Below are positions 10,001-19,508 of a DNA stretch of 64,000 nt, piece by piece (position 1 is the stretch's first letter; every line of letters starts with the position of its first letter). The notes below the pieces were generated by a model. It searched no databases, had not been told where the DNA came from, and saw only the letters and a list, made by a program, of their open reading frames with translations. Source of the stretch: Nematostella vectensis (lineage: Eukaryota; Cnidaria; Anthozoa; Actiniaria; Edwardsiidae); NCBI RefSeq assembly GCF_932526225.1, contig NC_064045.1, forward strand, positions 7,300,998 to 7,364,997, written 5' to 3'. The position numbers and the translations under genes are program-made.

Positions 10001-13000
10001 CGCTCCTCTAACAATAACAACATAGGGGTGTAACGCTTCTCCAACACTAACAATTAGGCTACTAAATGGCACTAAATACCAACAAATTTTCAATTTAAAT
10101 CGTGATTGTTACGGTATCGATCATAAGCGAAAAGTTAAACTTTTGAGGCACTATCAGCATAATTCCCCTAAGAGATTTTCTTCGTAATTCTGTATCCGTG
10201 CCCTCCTAATATTTCTAGGCCTGCTACAGCTGTGTGTACCATTGCCTTGTGTATGTGCAGGCCCGTACCCAGGGGGGTTGCAAGGGGTGCGAAAGCACCC
10301 CCCCCCCCCACAATGACCGAAAGTCCACTTTCGGTTCTCAATAGACGTGCTGTTTATAAAAAAAAAAAAAAACTACTCTGGTATGTAGCCGAATCCGACA
10401 ATAATCTTCCCGTGGAGATACTGCAAAGGCATAAAAAACCCTTTTTGTTAAACCTTTTTTTGTTTTTCCTGGGTACGGGCCTGATGTGTATTATCATAAC
10501 ATTACCTTGTGTGGTATTGAGGGTACATCTGTTCGTATACACGCATTTTCTGGAGAGTTTCCAGACGAATGGATGTTTTTTGTTCCTCGGTTGGTATATA
10601 TGGATGACGTTGCAGCGATCCGGGTTGATAAGAGGTGCTAAAGAAGCCAATTAACATGTGTGAGTGTGTGAGATGAATAGGGTAAGGAAAGGAGAAAACA
10701 AAGACATATAAATAATAAATAAGCATTTAAACTTTTCAAACTGAGAGCTATTTTATTTCTTTTGTTTTATGTATGAGCGCTGCTACATGTTTATTTAGTA
10801 TATGAAATGAGGAGATAAGGTTCTTTTAAGACATTATTTTTCTCTTATGTTTTCAATAATATCGATTGCATTTACTTGCATAATATACATAATATACATA
10901 CTATATATATATATATATACTATAAAACTATATATACTATAAAACTATGGAGTGGGCAACCACGAAACAGGCTTGTAGAGATAAAACGGTAGTTCGCGTG
11001 TTTTTTTCCTAGAAACCAAGATATATCCCGCTCTACACCTATGTATTGAGCACTGTTATATGAACGCCTGCACTCACGCATTACTAAAAACTATATAATA
11101 GTAATATATAATAACTGTATATATAGTTTTATAGTATATATAGTTTTATATAGTTTTATAGTATATATATATAGTATGTTTTATAGTATGTATATATATA
11201 CCTGCCTACACCAATATTCCGAGGCCTGCTCTCAACGGCGTCTAAACTTGGAGTAGCTGTGCTACCTACGTTACCGGTACGTCAGATAAATAATTGGTCT
11301 ACATTTAAAGCGCGCCCTGCTCGTCACTGTGGGGGAGGGGTGGTGTTACTTACGACAGTCATTCTCGTCTGAGTGGTCCGCACACTCGGGTTTTCCGTCA
11401 CATTTGTACGAGATGTCGATGCATTGTTTCCACCAGTGGTTGTTGTTACACGTGAACTGCCAGGTCGGATGACATGTGACTGAAAAGTTTATCCATGGAA
11501 CAGGAGTTAGAGGGCAGATAGTTGTCATATCTATAGTACCAATTTTAGTAAAAAGATCTGAAAGGGACGGTAACGGGGGGTGATGCCTGCACGTTTCAAT
11601 CACGATTCAAGATTTTTAAAGGGCATCATAGATCACGATTCACGCTGATCAAATTACGTCATTCACTAATCAGGGCGAAGGTAGTTATCACGGTTCACGG
11701 TTTTTAATAATTTGATCTTTTCACGATAAACAAAAAAGGCCGTTCACGGATCACGAAAATAACCCTTACCGTCCCTGTTCAGGTTCAAATGAGTTACAAT
11801 AGAATATGTTACAGATAGAGTATATAAAAATTAACTGATGATTAACCAACAAAAGATAACAGTAGCAAATAGAGAAGTAGATGATGACAAATTTGTCATC
11901 TATTTGTCATTATCTATTTATCTAACTGTCGACGCAGACCAAATGATTATCGGAAGGTAAGAGTCAGAATCCAGAGAAGGGGGCCTGATCTAATTTTATT
12001 TCTCCTAAGAGAGTAATAGGGCACGGATTCCTATCACCTCATAAAAAAGAAGAGCGTTATCTAATTTTATTCCTCCTAAGAGAGCAATAGGGCACGGATT
12101 CCTATCACCTCATAAAAAAGAAGGGCGTTATCTATTTTTTTTCCTCCTAAGAGAGCAATAGGGCACGGATTCCTATCACCTCATAAAAAAGAAGGGCGTT
12201 ATCTAATTTTATTCCTCCTAAGAGAGCAATAGGGAACGGATTCCTATCACCTCATAAAAGAGGGGGGGTGGTATCTAAATGTAGGACACCTCTTTGACAC
12301 ACAGGGCCTCATACCGTTCTCAGTGACACACAACCCTCTTTTCTTGTCTCGGTCGTAGTTGTCTGTCACGGAACACCAGGGATTACCGATGACCCCAGCA
12401 GTGCCGGTATCCTTGGTGATGCACGTGTTGTACAGGTGACCTTTGTAAGTGAAGGGAAACACACAGCAAGCCCCATGGCCATTACCGCCGTACGTACGTA
12501 CCGCACACTCACCTGATGTGGAGAAAGACAAATTTATGCCGCGGCTTAAGTCATATTTACATCGGAGAAGGAAGCGGAGACGTCAAATTCTTTCCTCCTG
12601 TTTGTATGTCAACGCGAAGGAGAGGCAATAGTGGAAGGAATAAACGGAACGGTTTCTTTTCATCCTTCTCCGCTTATTTCCCTTTGCACTAATCTACATA
12701 CGCGCGCTCTGCTTTTTTCTTAATTTCCTTTGCCGGGGAAATACCACAAACACCCGCTCTGCCGGACCTTTTTTCCATTTTGCTAACCAAGAAAACATCG
12801 TGGAGGATGAACGAATGCTTTCATCTGAATCACAATCATGCGCGCGCAAGTAATGTTGTCTCCTTGGAATTTTTTACTCCAGCCACGGGCGATAGGATGA
12901 TTATTGATAGTAATGATTATTCTTCGTTTTCGTCGCTTACACTAACTTTAAAGGCGATTTACTTTTCCCTCATGACTTCCAAAGTGATAGTTACACAACC

Positions 13001-16000
13001 TGAGTAACATTTAACTATTATATTGCCCGCACATCGACATAAAACCTGCTTTTGTACAGACAGGGGCAACGAGCTGATGAGAGGAGCGCGCACAGATAAG
13101 GATACAGAGATATATGATATCTGACTATTCTCCAAAAAGATTACAACGCTTTTTGGCGGCACATGAAGGGGGGAGGGATAAGCGCTGCTGCGCTCCACCC
13201 TAGATACGCGCATTGAAGAAAAAGATAATTGGTGAAAACAAACCAGCGGTAAATCTCCAAGCTTTGAATTCTGAGGGCATCGAGCAGGCCTCATAAATCA
13301 TGCAGCGCGACTATTACCTGAATCAAAATATGCTCTGAAACCTCTACCCAATCCCACCCCCGATCGCATCGCTCTGAATTTGATCAGCATCTGGTTTCCA
13401 CTGGAGACAACGGGTGGAGGAATGGAGTTGCCACAAATTCTTCCCAACAGGGGGTAGGTGGAGTTGTCTCCATCAAAGATATCGACATAAGCGTCATCAC
13501 ATGATTGGTCTTTACTCAGGCTGACGTCAGTGAAGTTCAGCGTGATCTGATTGGCTGCTGGCATATTGATCAGCCAATCACATTGTGAGCCGTTGCGGTA
13601 GCCACTTGGGAACCCGGATGAGGATATGACGCCTGGTGAGTCTCGCTCGCCGCCACAACTATGAGCTGGAAATTATATAGGAGTTAAGGCTATCATTGTT
13701 ATTATCATCATAATGTTCAACAACGAATCATCAGCCCGATAAAATTTAGATTTGCTCATAAAATTAAACCAAACGTTAGCATTTGATCACGGATTGCTTG
13801 CAATTTTCTGATAGCAAGATTTTGCTTGCTTGCTTGTGCTTGCTAAGACCCATCCCATTCATAGATTTGTCATCATAATTATCATCATCATCATCATCAT
13901 CATTATCATCATCATCATCATTATCACCATTGTCGTCGTCATCATGATCATCATTACGATAACCACCATGTAGCATTTCCTTGTTTGACATAATTATCAT
14001 AATCATCGTAGTTGTCGTCATCATAGCCCTTACTATCACCCGCTACCAGCATTATCATCAGCATCATCATCATTACTATCACCCGCTACCAGCATTATCA
14101 TCATCATCATCATCATCATTACTATCACCCGCTACCAGCATTATCATCATCATCATCATTACTATCACCCGCTACCAGCATTATCATCATCATCATCATC
14201 ATTACTATCACCCGCTACCAGCATTATCATCATCATCATCATTACTATCACCCGCTACCAGCATTATCATCATCATCATCATCATTACTATCACCCGCTA
14301 CCAGCATTATCATTATCATCATCATCATTATCATTACTATCACCCGCTACCAGCATTATCATCAGCATCATCTCATTTTCTATCCTTATCAAACTTACCA
14401 TATCTTAGGCATGCGCTTTGGAGTCTCTTCTCGCCCGTCACACACCATGGGTTCCGCCATTGTTGTTTCCATTCCCCTTCACTCCCGTCCGCCGTACATT
14501 GCGAGTAGACTTTGCCCTCGAATTCAAACGGGAATGCGCAGCACTGGTCACTATCAGTCTTGAATGAGCAAGATTGGGTACTGGTTGGCGTGACTAAAAA
14601 ATGAAGAAAAAAAGTTATGGTATAATTAACCATTCCAGCTGTAAACTTGCGCACGCATTCCCAAGAAACCTACCTCAACTACCAGAATGCAGCGCGCGCC
14701 TTTAAGTTTGCTTCAAACGAAGCGCGCGCTGCATGACGGTTGTTGAGGTAGGTTTCCATGTCGAGTGGGCGCGCATATTTATAGCACAGCTGGAATGACC
14801 TATTCAATGGATGTGAATAAAGGAATGGCCTTCAAAGGCATTAGCAGAAGTGGTCAAGCCCTTTCTAGGGCGTCAATGGAAGATTTACGGTTGTGTTTCC
14901 TACATGACAGATTACTTAATAAGAGTGACAGTTTTTATTACTGTTTTTTTTTTCATGTCTACTTTTTTGCGTTTTTACCAACCTGGTTTGACATTAATTC
15001 AAGGATTATCCCTTGATATGTATTAATGTGGGGTTTAAAAGCTCATCTGATTAGCGGATCTATATTAGTAGACCTTTATAGGCCTAGGATAGAGCCAGCA
15101 TTTTCCTTCCTCACTAATCACTACCCAAAAAGAAAGGAAAAAACGAAGAACACAAGCAATTTGGCGCCTTGTTCCATTCATGAAAGGATAGCTGCTTTAC
15201 CCACTGTTATATAAAACTTTAAACTCTGCATGATGATTCTCGCTTTAGTTAATGAAAGAGAAGTGAGAGGACATCAACGTAGCTATAAAATGTAAATGCT
15301 TTTTAAAGGCAAATTTGTAATATATATATATTTCTTTCAAAGGAAAGTCATTGCAGGCGCTTACACAGTCAATCCTGGTAACTAGACTGTGTCGGATACA
15401 TAATTAAAAACTTGATGAGCGGAGAGATAAGTATGTAAGCTGAATGAAGGAAAGGTAATGAACGATAGGGTAGTACGTGGCAAACTCTTGCAAGCTTGTG
15501 CCGTGTAGAGCTTTAAACTGTTTAGGAGCTGAACAAGGGCTTAAGACTGTTCTTCATTTGTATATGGCCCCTTTTTCCCTCTATATATACACTTTTTAGA
15601 ATACGTGAAAGTCCTGTTAGGTCTTCCATATAAGATGCAAATACAACAGTTTTGTCTTGTTGGCTAAAGCCTGTAAAGCTGGCAGCAAGGAAGACAGAAC
15701 ACCGATTAAGGAGATTAAAATGTAATCGAAAAGCCATATTATAGGTGACAAGTTGTAATCAAATAAACTTTGTTGACAGATAAATTTTGCATTGGCGTCT
15801 ATAAGACAATCGTAAAACTGTCCCCGACTTTCAAATTAAAAGTTATTGACACAAGCGAACTAAGTGTAATATTCATATATCATGATAAGAAATAAATGAA
15901 AAAAAGGAAAAATAAAAGAAGGAAATGAATAAATACGAATACGTTAATTCTAAATTAGAGACTGATTTATCTCAAACCATTAGGTCGCAATATATATATA

Positions 16001-17057
16001 AAACAACACTGAACTTAATAAAGTGAATTGCGAGGAAGTGAATGGGAATACGAATCTGTTATTTTACTAAAATATCTACGATTACTCACACTTTTTCTTA
16101 TTTCCTAGACTGACATTAGCGCTCAGACAAAAATCCTTAGTCATTAACACTATTTAGCCAATTGTTTACGCGGAACCATGATAGCATCGTATGCGACTTC
16201 CATTTTACAAGCACTTACTTACACTCGGTGCTTTCTACTGGCTCAACCCACGGCGCGCTATCGAGGAAATTACAACAAGAGCACAAACACACTTTGCCCG
16301 TGTTCAGCTCGATAACGTGGCTTGAATATATGCATATAGTTCGTGCATTGGCGGTTAAATGTATTTTAGAGCATTTAAGCTATCGAGTTGTTGCTTCGCC
16401 GTGGTAGATTTGCGCTATTTATCAAGTACTTTCGAGTGGTGTAATATTTGTTAATTCTCAGAGTGGCAGAAAACGCGGCTCAGGAATAACAATATTGTCG
16501 TAAAAAGAATGGCGTTTAAGACACCAAACGCCAAAAAATGCTCGATTCAGCCATTGCGCTTGATAATCAAATAAATTTTATTTTCCAAATTCTTCACATG
16601 AAATTATGTTTTTTTTTAAATAAAAAGGGGTCCTGGTGATTTCAGAAGTGCGTCTTTGTTAGCCAAAACAAACGGACACTTCATTTTGCTGATTAATGAA
16701 AAATATGGCCTCAGGAAAAAAAACATGATTTATTGGGTTCTAAGATCTTCTGATTCCAATTCTGCGGAATAGAAATTCATTACCCCTTTTTCTTTTCTCG
16801 CCCTCTTATGGTCAATCTAATAAAACTAAATAAGTAATAAGTAAACACGCTTACAATTGCACATTTGAAAAGAGTTTGAGGATTTCTACTTATAGGGAGG
16901 ATAGATATTTTTTCGATGGATGTAGAAGGAAGGGATTTCATGGCTATTTCGTGCTGTGATAGTGTTAGTTTTCCTGAGGTGTTGACATACCAGCATTAAC
17001 CGAGGAACTCGGTGTGACAACGAGAACAAGAAGCATCACCATTGCTTTTTCCATCAT
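6986..17057 (-). CDS. Relaxin-receptor-like (type C LGR-like) multidomain receptor, 5' part
   Basis: Nine minus-strand exons join in phase: 17057-16991, 14593-14399, 13665-13318, 12512-12315, 11479-11354, 9704-9588, 8373-8223, 7230-7159 and 7057-6986, giving 448 codons plus 2 nt. Predicted residues: signal peptide 1-22, FN2 about 23-87, CUB 88-203, FN2 204-269, LDLa 270-311, LDLa 312-351, linker to about 400, then two leucine-rich repeats. The extracellular domains point to a secreted or cell-surface protein. LDLa modules feeding into 72-bp phase-2 LRR exons match the plan of relaxin-family peptide receptors, and the LRR sequence (YGDLQKL...NSLTEL) resembles theirs, so a leucine-rich-repeat GPCR is the leading idea. 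No 7TM exon is visible, and the gene must continue left of the window or across the retrotransposon intron. An alternative is a secreted LRR protein. Confidence 0.85.
7159..7230 (-). CDS. Receptor exon 8: leucine-rich repeat (72 bp)
   Basis: After a strong acceptor (CCTCTTTCTACGGCAG), exactly 72 bp encode one 24-residue LRR ([19 protein letters not shown] at its end), followed by donor GTACGT. Phase 2 at both ends. One LRR per 72-bp phase-2 exon is the classic gene structure of LGR and Slit-type LRR proteins. Confidence 0.85.
7258..7400 (+). promoter_or_regulatory. Promoter-like block: three CCAAT boxes plus TATA
   Basis: A 25-28-bp unit containing CTGATTGGTCGAGAG is repeated three times, putting inverted CCAAT boxes at 7271, 7299 and 7324. 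TATAAAA follows at 7352 and an initiator-like TTCACCT lies about 30 bp further on. This is a textbook spacing for a plus-strand RNA polymerase II promoter, but no ORF follows (an ATG near 7424 runs only 12 codons). It may be a relic promoter of a transposed gene or element. It lies in a receptor intron, antisense to that gene. Confidence 0.4.
7430..7800. repeat. Two related AAGAACCT-type segments
   Basis: The stretch AATTTAAGAATCTGTTAGCCT...TTACATAAGAACCTATTAGGCT at about 7465-7545 resembles ATTTAAGAACCTGCGTAGCCT...TTACATAATAACCTCTTGAGGCT at about 7717-7790. They look like two copies of one short repeat. No gene is seen in this interval. Confidence 0.45.
7837..8183. mobile_element. Non-autonomous DNA transposon, CGTAGCCAGG family (R3), copy 1
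   Basis: CCCGTAGCCAGG near the left edge is matched by CCTGGCTACGGG at the right, with further inverted matching (GGGGTGGTTCG and CGAACCCCCC). There is no coding capacity. Relatives with the same terminal motif lie at 10258-10483 and 23293-23422. It lies in the receptor intron between the linker and first LRR exon. Confidence 0.7.
8223..8373 (-). CDS. Receptor exon 7: linker with cysteines, phase 1 to 2
   Basis: A 151-bp stop-free stretch after acceptor GTTTTATTTTAG, beginning [20 protein letters not shown] and containing a third Cys (VVCYA) and a Thr/Asn/Pro-rich end with an N-x-T site. With donor GTAGGT it changes phase from 1 to 2, exactly what is needed to join the LDLa exon to the LRR exons, and its first Cys completes the preceding LDLa module. 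It sits where an LRR N-cap would be expected, but I cannot match a named domain. Assigned mainly by phase logic. Confidence 0.6.
8374..9420. other. Receptor intron with small direct repeats
   Basis: This is the intron between exon 6 and exon 7. A second copy of the exon 7 acceptor context (rc GTTTAAGCATGTATCTGGATCAC) lies near 8431-8460. AAAAGTGCTCCCAAAA-type direct repeats occur at about 8960-9045 and again at 9378-9415. No exon is seen. Confidence 0.5.
9421..9577. repeat. Minisatellite A, about 31 bp x 5
   Basis: Units alternate between GGTCTCGCTTAGGTGTACTC and GGTCTGTTTTTAGTGTACTG types, each with GGAGGGGAGG. The array stops about 10 bp from the donor of the second LDLa exon. Reading frames across it are low-complexity and not genes. 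Confidence 0.85.
9588..9704 (-). CDS. Receptor exon 6: LDL-receptor class A module (second)
   Basis: A 117-bp exon, phase 1 at both ends, with acceptor CCATTGTTAG and donor GTGAGT. Five of the six LDLa cysteines and the box [13 protein letters not shown] are encoded here; the sixth Cys is supplied at the start of the next exon through the split codon (SDE-S-C). The exon is squeezed between two minisatellites, one of which repeats its acceptor and first bases about eleven times. Confidence 0.88.
9691..10050. repeat. Minisatellite B, about 34-35 bp x 11, containing the exon 6 acceptor
   Basis: The unit GTGTCACGCTCCTCTAACAA plus TAACAACACAAG is repeated about eleven times, with GTCACGCTC recurring roughly every 34 bp from 9693 to 10029. 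The first unit overlaps the start of the LDLa exon (9691-9704) and its splice acceptor, so on the minus strand each unit reads ...TTGTTAG|AGGAGCGTGAC, a copy of the true acceptor and exon start. Confidence 0.9.
10258..10483. mobile_element. Non-autonomous DNA transposon with 16-bp perfect TIRs (R3-like)
   Basis: CAGGCCCGTACCCAGG at the left and CCTGGGTACGGGCCTG at the right are exact inverted complements. The interior (CCGAAAGTCCACTTTCGGTT ... GTAGCCGAATCCGACAATAA ... GGAGATACTGCAAAGGCATA) recurs at 45970-46190. No transposase is present. Confidence 0.85.
10893..11190. repeat. AT-rich inverted repeat around a 150-bp centre
   Basis: TATATATACTATAAAACTATATATACTATAAAACTA at 10900-10948 is matched by the complementary TATATAGTTTTATAGTATATATAGTTTTATA at about 11118-11172. 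The centre, 10950-11100, is of ordinary composition (GGCTTGTAGAGATAAAACGG). It could be cruciform-forming or a transposon with AT-rich ends. Confidence 0.6.
11354..11479 (-). CDS. Receptor exon 5: LDL-receptor class A module (first)
   Basis: A 126-bp exon, phase 1 at both ends (acceptor ATAAACTTTTCAG, donor GTAAGT). It has six cysteines and the calcium-binding acidic end [16 protein letters not shown]. In type C LGRs the LDLa module is needed for signalling; that is family knowledge, not shown here. Confidence 0.92.
11563..11776. mobile_element. MITE with AGGGACGGTAA ends
   Basis: AGGGACGGTAACGGG starts the element and CCCTTACCGTCCCT ends it, inverted. The interior repeats TCACGATTCACG and CACGGTTCACGG-like words. 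It lies in the receptor intron 84 bp upstream, in transcript terms, of the first LDLa exon. Confidence 0.65.
11988..12262. repeat. Minisatellite, 71 bp x 4
   Basis: The unit CTAATTTTATTCCTCCTAAG, then AGAGCAATAGGGCACGGATT and CCTATCACCTCATAAAAAAG, is present four times, the last one truncated. It ends about 50 bp from the FN2 exon donor at 12315. Confidence 0.9.
12315..12512 (-). CDS. Receptor exon 4: fibronectin type II domain (second)
   Basis: A 198-bp exon, phase 1 at both ends, with acceptor TCTTTCTCCACATCAG and donor GTATGA. It reads [20 protein letters not shown], then [22 protein letters not shown] and GLC, close to the canonical FN2 signature. The 71-bp minisatellite ends about 50 bp from the donor. 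Confidence 0.92.
12513..13317. other. Receptor intron between CUB and second FN2 exons
   Basis: About 0.8 kb with no repeat or additional exon that I could recognise. Minus-strand reading frame 12959-13294 lacks domain features. Confidence 0.5.
13318..13665 (-). CDS. Receptor exon 3: CUB domain
   Basis: A 348-bp exon of 116 codons, phase 1 at both ends. It starts [19 protein letters not shown], has Y-x-N-x5-C-D-W, then [10 protein letters not shown] with the acidic and Tyr residues of calcium-binding CUB domains, then RICGNS and F-R-A-Y-F near the end. Four cysteines fit the two CUB disulfides. A whole domain in one symmetrical exon is typical of shuffled extracellular modules. Confidence 0.92.
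13876..14370. repeat. TCA microsatellite grading into a CACCCGCTACCAGCATTATC minisatellite
   Basis: A (TCA)n tract from about 13876 becomes an array in which CACCCGCTACCAGCATTATC separates runs of CAT. About nine such spacers fall between 14038 and 14360. The array ends about 30 bp from the donor of the first FN2 exon (14399). Confidence 0.9.
14399..14593 (-). CDS. Receptor exon 2: fibronectin type II domain (first)
   Basis: A 195-bp exon, phase 1 at both ends, with acceptor ATTTTTTAG and donor GTAAGT. The peptide has the FN2 pattern: a Cys pair, then [14 protein letters not shown], then NPWCVTG and a last Cys. FN2 modules bind collagen-like or other extracellular ligands. It is more divergent than the second FN2 exon, with an expanded stretch before NPWC. 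The donor lies about 30 bp from a minisatellite. Confidence 0.85.
14627..14804. mobile_element. Hairpin MITE R4, copy 1
   Basis: CCATTCCAGCTGTAAACTTG at the left and its approximate inverse ending AGCTGGAATGACCTATT at the right. Inner inverted arms CCTACCTCAACTACC and GTTGTTGAGGTAGG plus GCGCGC blocks make almost the whole element one hairpin. A second copy is at 38300-38484. It lies 33 bp from the first FN2 exon acceptor. Confidence 0.85.
14805..16990. other. First coding intron of the receptor, no feature recognised
   Basis: About 2.2 kb between the signal-peptide exon and the first FN2 exon. Apart from short AT tracts (15319, 15992) I see nothing that qualifies as an exon or known repeat. 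Confidence 0.5.
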
Positions 17058-17079
17058 CGAGTGGTGCTGGAATTTCTAC
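16991..17079 (-). CDS. Receptor exon 1: start codon and signal peptide
   Basis: On the minus strand, after an acceptor (TTTCTCGTCACAG), come 22 bp of 5' UTR and ATGATG at 17057. The peptide is [20 protein letters not shown] followed by NA and G, with a hydrophobic core and small residues at a likely signal-peptidase site. The exon ends at a GTATGT donor in phase 1, matching the next exon. The acceptor implies at least one further 5' non-coding exon upstream (to the right), which I did not locate. Confidence 0.8.
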
Positions 17080-19508
17080 CTGTGACGAGAAAACATTAGG
17101 GTCAATACAGCCGAAGAATATCAGTAGAATTCTCGTATGAATATTAATGACAAGTCAAAACACATTCTCACTTAGCAATTCCACTTTTTTTTTTCAGAAA
17201 ATCAGGCACGAAGTGTCAAGAGCTTGAAGGAAGAATCAGAATGGTATTGCTTGGGAATGGTTTATGTAAATTCGTAGCAGGAAATTCCTGAAGAGTCAAT
17301 CACTAGAGAATTTTCCCTTTTCCATTAAGGCAATAATGTTACACGGCAAAATAAACTCGAACTTATATTATATGTTCCATTTAATCATGGTACCAAAACC
17401 TTAGATGAGTTGAGAGGAGGTGATCTTGCAATAAACCTAATAGTTGATAACCAAGAGTGATTTGAAGACATTAAGGCATAGTGTATTTTTTTGGCCTTGG
17501 GGAAAAAACTGCAAGAAACACTTTGTAAACTCATTTGATCACCAAATATTTGATGTCGACTTTTCCGTGCGTCTATGTCAATACAACAGACTGAACAAAG
17601 TAAAAAAAGTACAAGTTTTCTATGAGAAGGGAACGTCAAAAAAACATCAGCATCGGCCTTTTTGATAAGCAGTACTTAATAAATTACACCCACCAAGTAT
17701 ATCCGTGTACTAACGTGTAGAATAAAAAACGTGGATATTCAGAGCTCTTAGCTAAAGATGCAGCCATTAACGGAGAAGCTTTCCTAACAGAGTTTGTTTT
17801 TGTTTCATTTTTTCTAAACACAAAATAATCGTTGATAATACAGTCAGACTAATTCTAATAAGAATCAGCAAGCCGCAATCTAAGAAAGATGTCCACCCCG
17901 ATAGTGAGAAAACAAATATTCATTACTTTCAGCAAAATTCTATGACGTCACAGTCAGAGATCGCTTCCCTGTTTTCTAGGTTTTTAAAAAGTGTAGTCTC
18001 TCTCTTGAAACAATACGCTTTCGATATATTTGTTCCGTCAAAATAACAGCGTTTTTTCTCGCTGGCTTAAAGTGCCCCTGTGTTGGTTCCTTGCCGCTCT
18101 GTTTCCGTTCTTTTGTTCCGTTATAATCACTAATAGATTTCCCCCGGGGCCTTCGCGTATTCATTCCCGTGATAATGTAAGTGGTTCATTTTTTAATCGT
18201 TTGCAAAAGTCATTAGAAAAAAAACGAGGTCAAAATAAGGGAAGCCATTGCAGATATACTTCTTCCCTTCCCTTCCCCAGAGTGACATAGAGTTATTGTT
18301 GCTATTGTTTTGCATTTTGAAAATGCCATTGCAAGCTCATTCTGGACCAACTCTTCTTCGCTGTTGTTGTTGTTTGTTTTTGTTTTGTATTGTTTTTGTT
18401 TTTGCTTTTGCTTTTTGCTAAGTTTTTCAACCGTAGTGCTTTAACTTAATAAATTGAGCGATTTGATTGGTTCTCCCGTTCACTGATTTATGCTTCAGAT
18501 AACACGCCTTTCCACTATTTCAGCGGCATACCTTGAGTAAGTAGCCATTGCCTATTGGTAACAGTGTTCTGCTCGCGCATCGTGTGCGCTTGTAGAAGGA
18601 TTCTGCCCTGTTCTTGACTATGCGCAATAATGGATTTCATAGTCTAATAAGCGAAAAAGCATAAACCGGGAGCGTCGAAGTTTATAAAGAATATTTTGTG
18701 TTGCGCACAACACACTAACATCTGTTAGTGCTCAAAGTTAACTATTAATAACCACGTAGAAAAACAATAATAGTAGGAATCTTTTTTCTATGAAACTGTC
18801 ATAGAAAACTAACATACATTAGTTTTTTACGCCGTTAGAATGCACAAAAAATCAGAAAAGCATTCCATGTTTGGGTCGCATTTAAAATACCAAATGACGA
18901 GCGGAGAAGGCAGGATTAGCAGACAGTAAAGAAATTGTCTTATTTCATCGGGGATGGAAGGTAACACCACTACTTAAAAAAACACAAAGCCATAGTCTAA
19001 TATAGTATTTGCCAGATTTTGTGATACCTCAAAAGTCGACAAAGATTCTCTCGATTTAAAGCCTTGTTTAGTCTAAGCGTGGGTGTTCTCACCAACAGTG
19101 CAAAATAACGTCCGCTAAGAATCCATCTGTTCTTCATCCGATCTTAAATTTCACACAGCATGACAAGTAAGCTTCACGTACATAAACAGCATTCCGGGCA
19201 AACGCCATTTGAGTGTGATGTTCAAAACCATTGTCAATGCTATCAGTTATTTTTGTCGTTTGTTGTTAAGTGCAATCGTTACGGCGAAAAATTAGCACTT
19301 ACTGTGCTTCCTGGCTGACGCTACGCACACATGGCGGTCTGTGAAATGTTAAGCCCTCTCCCCAAATTCAGGCAAAACTTACTGGCTGAATAAAAGTTGA
19401 AAATCGAGTGAGACGAAATACCTTTTAAATAAATCAGTGGGTCTACTCTTTTACACCATCCAAAAGGGGACTTCCAAAAACGGGGCTTCTAAAAGTAAAA
19501 TTTACAAA
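17080..19508. other. Upstream of receptor start, no gene recognised
   Basis: This should contain the receptor's 5' non-coding exon and promoter if the gene starts nearby, but I could not locate a convincing one. A T/G-rich tract (TGTTGTTGTTTGTTTTTG) is at 18362-18400. Remaining reading frames are short and of low quality. Confidence 0.4.

Noticed and set aside
9691-10050. CRISPR-like spaced repeat array
   Set aside because: The units are contiguous minisatellite copies without unique spacers, in an animal intron.
13981-14508. 175-codon plus-strand frame rich in Ile, His and Ser
   Set aside because: It spans a TCA minisatellite and then runs antisense through the true FN2 exon.
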